Shown in pieces: positions 8,392 to 16,540 of a stretch of 64,000 nt of DNA. The DNA comes from Natroniella sp046097105 (GTDB lineage Bacteria; Bacillota; Halanaerobiia; Halobacteroidales; Halobacteroidaceae). Under the pieces are notes generated by a model, which saw nothing but the letters and a program-made list of their open reading frames with translations, ran no database searches and had not been told where the DNA came from. The stretch covers positions 1,798,001 through 1,862,000 of the forward strand of contig NZ_CP175562.1 in NCBI RefSeq assembly GCF_046097105.1, in the 5' to 3' direction. The stretch's first letter is position 1. Every line of letters begins with the position of its first letter. A program made the translations under genes and the position numbers.

Positions 8392-8554
8392 GCGTATAAG
8401 CTACTATAAGTTCACTTATATAGCTCCAAGGCGAGTTCAGCTAATACTTACTACTCCTTATCATAGCTATTAAGAGAATTATTCAACTATCAATATTATA
8501 AATTAAGAATTAATATTTGTCAAGATTAAAATTATAAATAACATTAGTTGTCAA

Positions 8555-8905
8555 TTATGCTTGCCACTCTAACTCTTCAGCATCACCCCATAATTTTTCT
8601 AACTTATAATATTCCCTCTGTTCCTGATGAAAGACATGCACAATTACATCTGCATAATCTAGTACCACCCAATTGCCAGTATCCATTCCTTCTTTATTTT
8701 TAACACAAATCTCTTTTTCTTCTAAAGTGTGCTCTATTGAATTGGCAATAGCTTGTACTTGGGTATCAGAAGTACCACTACAGATTATAAAATAATCTGC
8801 TAAAATAGAAATTCCTTTAACATTCAAAATTCTTAGATCTTCAGCTTTTTTATCATCAGCAACTTGAGCAATTTCTTGAGCAATTTTTTCAATATCTCTT
8901 TTCAT
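8555..8905 (-). CDS. rsfS: Ribosome silencing factor RsfS (YbeB/Iojap family)
   Basis: 116 aa. Binds ribosomal protein L14 and blocks 30S-50S joining when nutrients are low. The family pattern is clear: DILNVKGIS-type strand (RILNVKGISILADYFIICSG), SDTQVQAIANSIE, GNWVVLDYADVIVHVF and YYKLEKLWGDA. ATG 8905 is chosen with GGAGG 11 bases upstream; the in-frame TTG at 8923 overlaps that site. Last gene of the nadD-yqeK-lytR-rsfS group. Confidence 0.95.
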   Translation of the reverse strand: MKRDIEKIAQEIAQVADDKKAEDLRILNVKGISILADYFIICSGTSDTQVQAIANSIEHTLEEKEICVKNKEGMDTGNWVVLDYADVIVHVFHQEQREYYKLEKLWGDAEELEWQA

Positions 8906-8988
8906 TAACCTTATAACCTCCAATCTTAACTATATTATCTTAAAACTCACTTGTAATTGTTCTAGATTAATAGTAAAAAACCTTGTTT

Positions 8989-10179
8989 TTACTCAAAGTT
9001 TGTGCTTTTACCAACAATAACTTTCACAGTAGAAACTCCATCTTCAACTAATATCTTCCCATCTAAATAATCAACTATCTCCCCTACCTGCTCTAATTCA
9101 CTATTTGGTGAAATAACCTTAGTTTGATGGTAGTTGAATCGATCGGCATTTTCGATAGCTTGAATACGATAGCCTTGAAATGATAATAAATCTGCTGCCT
9201 TTTGAGCTTGACCAGTTTCTCCATTTCCATTTAAAATAACCAGGTCTAATTCTTGATTATTAAAATAATTTCTTCTCTTAAACATAGCATCAATTAATAA
9301 TTCCACTTCTTGTTCTAAAGGAAGCCAATAACTAACCCCAGCAATATATTCAGAAACTCCAGGTAATAACTCCATCTGTACTTGCTCTAAGCTGAATTGA
9401 TTGACAATAGTAGCTAATTCAAACATCTCAGTCAATCTCAAATCAGTCGTTACAGCATCATTTACTTCTCTAATCAATCCTGGCAACTTAAAAATAGTCT
9501 GTGAACTCAATAGTTGATCAACCGCTGCCTTTAAAAATCCCTGCTGTCGTTGTACACGGCCTATATCTCCAAATAAATTATCACGAAACCTAACATACTT
9601 TAAAGAATCTTCGCCATCTAATTTTCTACTTCCAGCTTTTAGATCAATATATAGATCATCAGCTCGATCTACATAATAAAGATCTTCTTCAATTTCTAAC
9701 TCTACTCCACCTAAGGCATCTACTACCTCAACAAATCCTTGATAGTCAACCTTTAAATAATTATCAATCGAAAGACTTAAAAATTCTTCAACAGTTCTTT
9801 TAGTTAAGTCAACTCCGCCATAAGCATAAGCTGCATTAATTTTATGATAGCTATCTCGATCAGCCAATTTCACTCTGGTATCTCTTGGAATAGATACTAC
9901 TCCAACTTGATTAGTTGTTAAATCAATACTAACCAATAATAACGTATCAGAACGTTCACTCTCTTCTGCTTCTGCATCAATACCTAATACTAAAATATTA
10001 AGCCTCTCTTCTAGTTCTTCACCACCAACTTCGACTTCTGCTTTATCTTCCTGCTCTATATTATTTAAACCACTCTCCAAATCAAGATAACGAAAAATAA
10101 TTAAATTACCCCCACCAATTAATAAAACTGCAACTAATATTACAAGTAGGTAACTTGTCCACCTATTATTGCGGGGCAT
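8989..10179 (-). CDS. LytR-CpsA-Psr (LCP) family cell-wall glycopolymer ligase
   Basis: 396 aa membrane-anchored protein. LCP enzymes transfer glycopolymers from a lipid carrier to peptidoglycan outside the membrane. One N-terminal TM helix lies at about 12-32. The LCP domain spans about 75-235 (LNILVLGIDAEAEESERSDT, SIPRDTRVKL, KINAAYAYGG, YVRFRDNLFGDIGRVQRQQ), with the conserved Arg and Asp residues of the phosphate-binding pocket. A C-terminal LytR_C domain lies at about 313-390 (VILNGNGETGQAQKAADLL). GGAGTGGAATT precedes the ATG. It follows yqeK by 14 bases. Confidence 0.93.
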   Translation of the reverse strand: MPRNNRWTSYLLVILVAVLLIGGGNLIIFRYLDLESGLNNIEQEDKAEVEVGGEELEERLNILVLGIDAEAEESERSDTLLLVSIDLTTNQVGVVSIPRDTRVKLADRDSYHKINAAYAYGGVDLTKRTVEEFLSLSIDNYLKVDYQGFVEVVDALGGVELEIEEDLYYVDRADDLYIDLKAGSRKLDGEDSLKYVRFRDNLFGDIGRVQRQQGFLKAAVDQLLSSQTIFKLPGLIREVNDAVTTDLRLTEMFELATIVNQFSLEQVQMELLPGVSEYIAGVSYWLPLEQEVELLIDAMFKRRNYFNNQELDLVILNGNGETGQAQKAADLLSFQGYRIQAIENADRFNYHQTKVISPNSELEQVGEIVDYLDGKILVEDGVSTVKVIVGKSTNFE

Positions 10180-10193
10180 AATTCCACTCCTCT

Positions 10194-10754
10194 CTAGAGC
10201 AAATAATTTCTGGTTTTGATAGTTTGCGGATGGACTATTTCACCAGTCTTCAAATTATATTTGATTGTATTTTCACAAGATATCCTCACTAATTCATTTA
10301 AACTTTTATCCTGTATCATCTTCCTTAATTTTCTGATTGGTTGACAGGTTCGAGTAGGTTCAATATAATCAGATAAAAATATAATTTTTGCTAATCTACT
10401 CATATCTTCACTTCCTAAGGTATGAAGAGAAATCGCATTTAAAATAGCTTCATCTTCAATTCCAAACTCCCTTATGGCCAACTCCGCTCCTACAGGAGCA
10501 TGCAATAACTCCGGAACCTTCCTACAAACACTATCTATCACTATACCAAATTGTTCTGCCTTTTTCAATAGGTTATTACTGGATAACCCCTTGGCACAAT
10601 CATGGATTAACCCGCCCCATTTTGCTTGTTCAGGATCACAATTATACTTTTTAGCTAATTTGATAGCTGTATCTCGAACCCCTATACTATGCTGTAAGCG
10701 ATCCTGATCCACCATTGTAGCCAGCTTCTTTATTGCCTCTTTTTCTGTCAACAA
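10194..10754 (-). CDS. yqeK: HD-domain hydrolase YqeK (symmetrical Ap4A hydrolase)
   Basis: 186 aa. YqeK proteins cleave diadenosine tetraphosphate to two ADP. Metal ligands of the HD fold are visible: H22 (QHSIGVRDTA), H51-D52 (LIHDCAKG), HAPVGAELA near 85, and H/D residues further on (SLHTLGSEDMS, LSDYIEPTR). The start is TTG 10754, because GGAGG sits 7 bases upstream and the product then has the standard family N-terminus. In most Firmicutes yqeK directly follows nadD; here a DEAD-box gene lies between them. Confidence 0.93.
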   Translation of the reverse strand: MLTEKEAIKKLATMVDQDRLQHSIGVRDTAIKLAKKYNCDPEQAKWGGLIHDCAKGLSSNNLLKKAEQFGIVIDSVCRKVPELLHAPVGAELAIREFGIEDEAILNAISLHTLGSEDMSRLAKIIFLSDYIEPTRTCQPIRKLRKMIQDKSLNELVRISCENTIKYNLKTGEIVHPQTIKTRNYLL

Positions 10755-10802
10755 TTCGAAACCTCCTAACTCAAACTGATAATTAGACAGCTATTATCTT
10801 AA

Positions 10803-10893
10803 AATTAAGTTTAAGGTTAAGTCTAAGTTTAAGTAGGATCTTATGATTTTATTTAATGGTTGACTTAGCCTTAACCTCAGTCTTAAACTTAAA
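10803..10893. repeat. TTAAGT-rich long palindromic repeat (copy 1)
   Basis: About 91 bases. The left arm TTAAGTTTAAGGTTAAGTCT and the right arm (AGCCTTAACCTCAGTCTTAA and beyond) are imperfect reverse complements around an AT-rich centre. It fills the gap between yqeK and the DEAD-box gene. A similar copy is at 44179-44272. Confidence 0.7.
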
Positions 10894-10941
10894 ATATATT
10901 CTAATAAAAAATAACTTTTCAACTATTAAATTGACAAAAAT

Positions 10942-12528
10942 CTATTTAGGATTAGCCGGCTCCATAGTAATATTTCTCCCTTTAATCGTATTATTTTTCA
11001 TAATACCCAACACTTCCTGAGCATTATCCCGTGGTACCTCTACAAAGGTATATCGATCATAGATATCAATTAAACCAATTAAATTTCCAGCAAGACCTGT
11101 TTCTCCTGCAATTGCTCCTACTATATCTCCAGGTCTTATATTTTGTTTCTTTCCTATATTGATGAATAATCGTACCATACCTGGCTCTGCCCCTGTATCT
11201 CCAAACTGATTTTCTAACTTTGTATCTTCCTGGGCCAAAGTTTCTTCTGACAATAGTTTTAATAAAGCTGCTGCTATATCTAAAGATGTATAATCTTCTT
11301 CATTTATCTTTTCAATAACTTTAATATACTTTGTTAGATTCTCCTGATCTAGAATATCGATTACCTCTTCTAGCATTAGATTCATCTTAATCTCCTCTAC
11401 ATCACTAGCTGAAGGTACCTTTTTCCTTTTGATCTTTGTCTTCGTATACTTCTCAATATCCTTTACTTTATAAATGTCTTTACCTACTACTAATGTAAAG
11501 GCACGACCCTTTCTACCTGCACGTCCCGTACGACCAATTCTATGAACATAATACTCTATGTCTTGAGGAACATCATAATTAAAGACCATCTCAACATCAT
11601 CAATATCAATCCCTCGTGCTGCTACATCTGTAGCTACTAGGATTTCTACCGTTCCATTTTTAAACTTATTCATCACCCGATCTCTTTGTGGCTGCTTCAT
11701 TCCACCATGTAAACCATCTACAAAATATCCTCTAGCTTGAAGTTGAATTACCAATTCATCAACTTGTCTTCTTGTATTACAGAAAACTAAAGATAATTTT
11801 GGGTTATACATATCAATCAATCTAGATAAAACTTCTAACTTATTTCTCCTTTTAACCTCAAAATAGGCTTGTTCAATATTAGGTACAGTTAACTTCTTGC
11901 GTACAACTTTAATTATCTCAGCATTCTTTTGATATTTCTTACTCAAATTCAAAATAGATTTAGGCATAGTTGCAGAAAATAAAATTGTCTGTCTTTTTCC
12001 TTTTACCCCTTGCAAGATCTTTTCAATATCATCTCTGAACCCCATATTTAACATTTCATCAGCTTCATCTAAAATAACCATCTTTAAGTTATTCAATCTT
12101 AAAGTTCCGCGCCGCATATGATCCATCAATCTTCCTGGTGTACCAATTATAATTTGAACACCCTTCTTTAAAGCTTTAATTTGACGCTTAATAGATTGAC
12201 CCCCATAGATAGGTAAAATATTAATTCTCTTTTTGTATTTTGAAAGTCGTTTTAATTCCTCAGCTACTTGAATAGCCAGTTCTCTTGTCGGACAAACAAC
12301 CAATGATTGTACATCTCTATTTTTAGGATCTACCATCTCTAAAGTTGGAATTCCAAATGCCGCTGTCTTTCCTGTACCGGTCTGAGCTTGCCCTATAACA
12401 TCTCTTCCTTGTAAAATATAAGGAATCGCTCGAGTTTGAATTGGAGTAGCTTCTTCAAACCCCATAGTTTCAACTGCTTTCTTTATTTCATTTGATAAGT
12501 TTAATTCTTCAAATTTCTTTGTTTTCAT
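10942..12528 (-). CDS. DEAD-box ATP-dependent RNA helicase with DbpA-type C-terminal domain (CshA/DeaD-like)
   Basis: 528 aa. Unwinds RNA in ribosome assembly or mRNA decay, cytoplasmic. Both RecA-like domains are complete: Q motif region, AQTGTGKTAAFG, PTRELA, TPGR, DEAD, SAT, then RGIDIDDV and HRIGRTGRAG. The last ~75 residues form a DbpA-like RNA-binding domain (VRLFINIGKKQNIRPGDIVG). ATG 12528 is preferred; GTG 12540 lies only 2-3 bases from AAGGGA. It interrupts the usual nadD-yqeK pair and has its own downstream palindrome, so it may be an independent transcript. Confidence 0.95.
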   Translation of the reverse strand: MKTKKFEELNLSNEIKKAVETMGFEEATPIQTRAIPYILQGRDVIGQAQTGTGKTAAFGIPTLEMVDPKNRDVQSLVVCPTRELAIQVAEELKRLSKYKKRINILPIYGGQSIKRQIKALKKGVQIIIGTPGRLMDHMRRGTLRLNNLKMVILDEADEMLNMGFRDDIEKILQGVKGKRQTILFSATMPKSILNLSKKYQKNAEIIKVVRKKLTVPNIEQAYFEVKRRNKLEVLSRLIDMYNPKLSLVFCNTRRQVDELVIQLQARGYFVDGLHGGMKQPQRDRVMNKFKNGTVEILVATDVAARGIDIDDVEMVFNYDVPQDIEYYVHRIGRTGRAGRKGRAFTLVVGKDIYKVKDIEKYTKTKIKRKKVPSASDVEEIKMNLMLEEVIDILDQENLTKYIKVIEKINEEDYTSLDIAAALLKLLSEETLAQEDTKLENQFGDTGAEPGMVRLFINIGKKQNIRPGDIVGAIAGETGLAGNLIGLIDIYDRYTFVEVPRDNAQEVLGIMKNNTIKGRNITMEPANPK

Positions 12529-12655
12529 CTTAATTTTCACTTCCCTTTTAATTAATTTCTTTACTTTGTAGTATGTGTGTGATTTAGATAATAAATACTT
12601 AGCTAGTCTATAGATAAATTAACTTTATTATCCTACTAAAAATAAACAAGACATT

Positions 12656-12711
12656 CTTAACATTTTGGTGTAATCAAACCATGACACAGATCTACACCAA
12701 AAAAGATGTTA
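12656..12711. terminator. Imperfect hairpin downstream of nadD
   Basis: TTAACATTTTGGTGTA pairs imperfectly with TACACCAAAAAAGATGTTAA across an ~18-base loop. It lies between nadD and the DEAD-box gene and may stop nadD transcription. There is no strong U tract. Confidence 0.4.
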
Positions 12712-12779
12712 AAAATGCCCACCAATCCCATAGTACCAGATAATAACTCAGTTTGCAAGTTTTTTTAAGTTTATTATTC

Positions 12780-13385
12780 TTACTTATATAGACCATACTT
12801 TCTAATATAGCTTTCTACCTTTTCAGGCAACTGATACTTAATTGGACGCTTCTCTTTGATTCTTTTTCTAATATTTGTTGATGAAATAGCCAAACCCGGT
12901 ATCTTTAAAATATGTATTCGATTACGATATTCCTCATAAAACTCTTTTTCTATTTTAGCTAAAGAATATCCCGGGCGGCTAGCTGCAATAAAATCTGCTT
13001 CTTTTAAAAGCTTATCTGGATTTTTCCAAGTAAATATCTCTAAAATTGCATCAGCCCCTGTGATAAAATAAATCTTTGTCTGAGGGTATAAATCTTTAAA
13101 AGTTTTAATAGTATCTATTGTATAGGATAAGCCTTCCCGATCAATCTCAATTCTAGATACATCAAATTTAGGATTCTCAATAGTAGCTAATAATGACATT
13201 ACATATCTTTTTTGAGCAACAGTAATTTTTTGTTCAGTCTTATGAGGTGGATTTCCTGAAGGAACAAAGATTACTTCATCTAAATTATATTGATCTGCTG
13301 CACATTCTGCAGTCAATAAGTGGCCATAATGAATTGGATCAAAAGTCCCCCCCATAATCCCAATAGATCGCCTAGTCTCAATCAT
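12780..13385 (-). CDS. nadD: Nicotinate-nucleotide adenylyltransferase
   Basis: 201 aa. Makes deamido-NAD from nicotinate mononucleotide and ATP in NAD synthesis. Nucleotidyltransferase signatures are present: IGIMGGTFDPIHYGHLL at the N-terminus (T/HxGH), VPSGNPPHK, and ISSTNIRKRI near the C-terminus. ATG 13385 is preferred to the in-frame TTG 13397, which abuts GTAGGAG. It heads the cluster that includes yqeK and rsfS. Confidence 0.95.
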   Translation of the reverse strand: MIETRRSIGIMGGTFDPIHYGHLLTAECAADQYNLDEVIFVPSGNPPHKTEQKITVAQKRYVMSLLATIENPKFDVSRIEIDREGLSYTIDTIKTFKDLYPQTKIYFITGADAILEIFTWKNPDKLLKEADFIAASRPGYSLAKIEKEFYEEYRNRIHILKIPGLAISSTNIRKRIKEKRPIKYQLPEKVESYIRKYGLYK

Positions 13386-13535
13386 TAATAGATTCAACTC
13401 CTACTTTTATTTTATAACCCAATTATTATCTTATAATATGAAATCCCTTCCCTCAAGTAAAATCAACCAATTTAATATTAAATATAATATTTCTTTATTA
13501 ATTTGGTTAAAATTTAATTAAAGGGGGTAATTAAA

Positions 13536-14051
13536 ATCGAAAAGAATCAGTTATCATTAATTGAACAGGAACAGAAATTACTAGAATTAGAAAGCCTTTA
13601 TTATCAACAACCTAACCTTGAATTAGTCCCTACTAAATTATATCACTTTATTCAGGAAGATAAACCAGAACTGATTACTGAAGCTCTAAATAAGATTAAA
13701 CAAGAAGGGCTCAAAGTGGCTCAACCTCGCAATACAACTAGCTTTATCGATCAAAAAGTACAACGACCAGTAGGCATTTATTTCTGGGGCCAACCTATCC
13801 TTAAAGAAGTCTATATTACAGTTGCTATTAATCGCTTAAACCCCACTAAGTTATATGCTTTCCCTCATTTTATTGCTGATACTATCTTAGAAATCAAAAA
13901 AGATTATATAGTTAGCCAAGAATTTTGGGCCAAACTAAAAGAGATCGCTTATACAATCCCTTTCCCAGAATACCAGGGCCAATTTAGAGCAGAATTCATT
14001 TATACAGCCGACATTCCTGCAAAATTATTAACGATAGATCACACAACTTAA
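13536..14051 (+). CDS. Hypothetical protein, apparent ATC start
   Basis: I do not recognise this 171 aa protein. The frame is open from just after a TAA at 13515. It contains no ATG, GTG or TTG until GTG 13716, yet residues before that GTG look coding (charged, helical: KNQLSLIEQEQKLLELESLY). A strong ribosome binding site, AAAGGGGG, ends 8 bases before ATC 13536, so ATC initiation is the simplest reading. The alternative is a 111 aa product from GTG 13716, which also has AAGAAGGG upstream. The C-terminal half mixes strands and helices, with no signal peptide or TM helix. It is one of few + strand genes, and its stop overlaps the stop of the convergent lipoprotein gene. Confidence 0.65.
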   Translation: MEKNQLSLIEQEQKLLELESLYYQQPNLELVPTKLYHFIQEDKPELITEALNKIKQEGLKVAQPRNTTSFIDQKVQRPVGIYFWGQPILKEVYITVAINRLNPTKLYAFPHFIADTILEIKKDYIVSQEFWAKLKEIAYTIPFPEYQGQFRAEFIYTADIPAKLLTIDHTT

Positions 14052-15742
14052 TTGCGTAAACCTTCTTTAATCACAATGCTATTAAGCATTAAATTACTCC
14101 CTTGCTTACCTAAAATAGCAAGATTCTTACTATTTTCTAAACTAACTTCAATCTCTGCTATCAACTCTTGATTAAGATAAATCATCAACTTATCAGTACT
14201 AGTTGCCACCTTAACTTCCTCAATTTCTTCAATTTGTGATAAATCCTCCTGGTATAGAATTTCATAATCTCTTACTAAATAGATCTGCTCAGCTCTTAAA
14301 TCGAAAAATAAAGTATAACCTTTTTGATTAGCTAATAAGAAACCAAACCCTACGTCATTACTATCTACAACCTCTAAATGAATAGTAAAATCCTTAAATT
14401 GATAAGGTGTTAGTTTAACAAAGCTATCCTCTTTAAATTCTAATTGATACTTTTGATTTTTTCTTCTAGCAAGTAGTTGCTTATTTTCACCTGCTGAAAA
14501 AAGATTAGGATATCTTCCACTAAAATCTTCAGCAATTACTAAACTTTCAGCTCCAGCATCAGAGCTTTCTGAGCCTAAAATATACTCCACAGCAGAACTA
14601 ATGTTCTCACGCCAGTTGGCCCATTGATGACCATCAGCATGAATTTGAACTTGATAGTCAGTTTCATGTTTCTTCAATGCCTGAACAAACTCTAACCCTA
14701 ATACTTGGTTTTCAATCAGATCAAATTCTCCCCAATCCAGATATACCCTTAAATCCTCCACCTTCTGATCATCTAAAGCTGCAAAGACCTGTGGGGCATA
14801 ATATCCAGATTGAATGATCAAATTCTGGACTACCCCCTGCTCTAAAGCTAATAAAGCAGCCGGTGTAGCACCTCGAGCATAAGCTATAACAGTTCTAGCT
14901 GTTGGCTGGGCTATTGTCCGATAGTTTTGGTCAATATACGGTATAACCTCTTCAGTAATTAATTTTAAAAAATCACTCTGCTCCTCTCCTAAATAATCAA
15001 GATACTGATTAGAAGAGTCAATAAATACAGCAATAGTCTGATCAATTTTATTTTGAGCAATCAAGTTGTTTAAAGTATGTTCAACTTGGCCCAACTCTAA
15101 ATAATGATCCCCATCTATAAAATAAAGCACTTGATATTCTTCCTGTTCTTTGTAATTCGGTGGTAAATAAATAGATAACTCTCTACTTTGAAACTCTTTA
15201 GCTATCAGCTCACCTACTTTAACATCTTTATTGCTCTTCCAATAATTATCAGAGTAATAGTCAGTCATCCGTATTTGACTATTTAAGCCAAATTGCAAAC
15301 TAGGTACTTGCTCTTGCTGTAATGGATCAACTTTAACTTGCCCATTAACTACAAATTGATAATCAAATCTAGCTTGAGTAGCTACCTTGATCTGATGATA
15401 AAATAAAGAGGTATCGGCTACTTGTTTCATCTTTTCTTTCTCCCAAGTAGTCACATCACTTATAAAATAGACCTGATCCTCGCTGCTTCCTTGATAAACA
15501 AAGAGCACTCTATCTTCCTTAATCAAAGGAAATTCCATTTCAGTTATTAGATCACTAATTAATTCCTCTTGCTCTATTTTACTTTCAACCTCCTTAAGTT
15601 CAGCCTTAAACTCCTCAAATTCAGTTATTAAATCGGCCTCTCCTTGATAGCTTTGTGTTGTATTTAATTTAGCTTCTTCTGCTTTACACCCTGTCAAGAT
15701 TAACAGCAAAATTAATAACCCAATATATCTTCTCAATTTCAT
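14048..15742 (-). CDS. Lipoprotein with esterase-fold domain lacking the Ser nucleophile
   Basis: 564 aa exported lipoprotein. The signal peptide ends in lipobox LTGC (Cys19). An early-set/CBM48-like domain follows (about 75-150, VYFISDVTTWEKEKM), then an alpha/beta-hydrolase of the enterochelin-esterase type (about 185-390: LYFIDGDHYLELG, VIPYIDQNYRTIA). In that family the nucleophile elbow reads like GxSxGG; here it is AYARGATPA near residue 287, with no Ser. The late His motif (DGHQWANWRENI, about 371) is kept. A C-terminal ~165-residue beta-rich region resembles a LamG/glucanase-like lectin fold. Probably a binding or scaffold protein rather than an active esterase. This is inference. Confidence 0.75.
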   Translation of the reverse strand: MKLRRYIGLLILLLILTGCKAEEAKLNTTQSYQGEADLITEFEEFKAELKEVESKIEQEELISDLITEMEFPLIKEDRVLFVYQGSSEDQVYFISDVTTWEKEKMKQVADTSLFYHQIKVATQARFDYQFVVNGQVKVDPLQQEQVPSLQFGLNSQIRMTDYYSDNYWKSNKDVKVGELIAKEFQSRELSIYLPPNYKEQEEYQVLYFIDGDHYLELGQVEHTLNNLIAQNKIDQTIAVFIDSSNQYLDYLGEEQSDFLKLITEEVIPYIDQNYRTIAQPTARTVIAYARGATPAALLALEQGVVQNLIIQSGYYAPQVFAALDDQKVEDLRVYLDWGEFDLIENQVLGLEFVQALKKHETDYQVQIHADGHQWANWRENISSAVEYILGSESSDAGAESLVIAEDFSGRYPNLFSAGENKQLLARRKNQKYQLEFKEDSFVKLTPYQFKDFTIHLEVVDSNDVGFGFLLANQKGYTLFFDLRAEQIYLVRDYEILYQEDLSQIEEIEEVKVATSTDKLMIYLNQELIAEIEVSLENSKNLAILGKQGSNLMLNSIVIKEGLRN

Positions 15743-15863
15743 CTCCTCCTAGATGACTAGATCCAGAAATCATTATCGATTCTAAATAACTACTTCTGCA
15801 AATTACTCCACTATCCTTTAAAAATAATAAAATCATAGCCAAATCCAATACAAAATGACACCT

Positions 15864-16538
15864 TTATTTGGTTTTAGTCAAAGCCTTTGCAGCTTCTGTA
15901 ATTCTATCAGAAGTTCCTACCAAAAATACTTGATTCAATTCATCAATCACTGTATAGCCATGCGGAATAATCAATCTATCCTCCTCTACATCAAATACCC
16001 CAGCAATTAAACACCGATCAGGGAAATCATCCCCTTGAACAATTTCAGAGATAGTCTCCCCACTATGCTTAGCCCCTTCTGGAATTGTTAAGATCGAAAT
16101 CTCTGCTTTTCCCTTACTTAAGGAAACCAACTTTCTTACATCTGGTTGTTCAATATCAAGTACAAACTCTTCAATCATTAAATCAATTATTCCTGCAATT
16201 GTTGTTGCACCGGCTAGTTTATAAGCACTTTCATACTCAGGTTCTCTCATCCTAGTCATGATCTGCTCTACATTAAAATTTTTGGCCAATAAACAGAAAG
16301 CTAAATTATCTGCATCATTTCCCATCACACTAACAGCTACATCACACCTTTCAATCCCTGCTTCTTTTAGCACATTGATATTGGTTGCACTACCAAGAAT
16401 ACTAACCGCTCCATACTCCGAATAAATCCGTTCACAGACTCCTTTATCAATATCAATTACTACTACATCATGCTTTTTAACTAATTGTTTAGCTAAATTA
16501 CGCCCAACTACACCACCACCAGCAATAATTATATACAT
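15864..16538 (-). CDS. trkA: Trk/Ktr K+ uptake regulatory subunit, NAD-binding (TrkA family)
   Basis: 224 aa cytoplasmic gating ring subunit of a K+ transporter. It has one RCK_N Rossmann domain (YIIIAGGGVVGRNLA, VVIDIDKGVC, GSATNINVL) and one RCK_C domain at about 135-220. That is half the length of E. coli TrkA and typical for the single-unit form. ATG 16538 has GGAGGAGATAGCT upstream; the in-frame TTG 16553 is inside trkH. It follows trkH with 2 bases between, so the two are coupled. K+ uptake is central to osmotic balance in salt-in organisms. Confidence 0.93.
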   Translation of the reverse strand: MYIIIAGGGVVGRNLAKQLVKKHDVVVIDIDKGVCERIYSEYGAVSILGSATNINVLKEAGIERCDVAVSVMGNDADNLAFCLLAKNFNVEQIMTRMREPEYESAYKLAGATTIAGIIDLMIEEFVLDIEQPDVRKLVSLSKGKAEISILTIPEGAKHSGETISEIVQGDDFPDRCLIAGVFDVEEDRLIIPHGYTVIDELNQVFLVGTSDRITEAAKALTKTK

Positions 16539-16540
16539 AG

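Noticed and set aside
8267..8473. Open frame on + reading KRARTADLLSARQALSQLSY
   Set aside because: It is the complement of tRNA-Ala; this is a well-known false protein.
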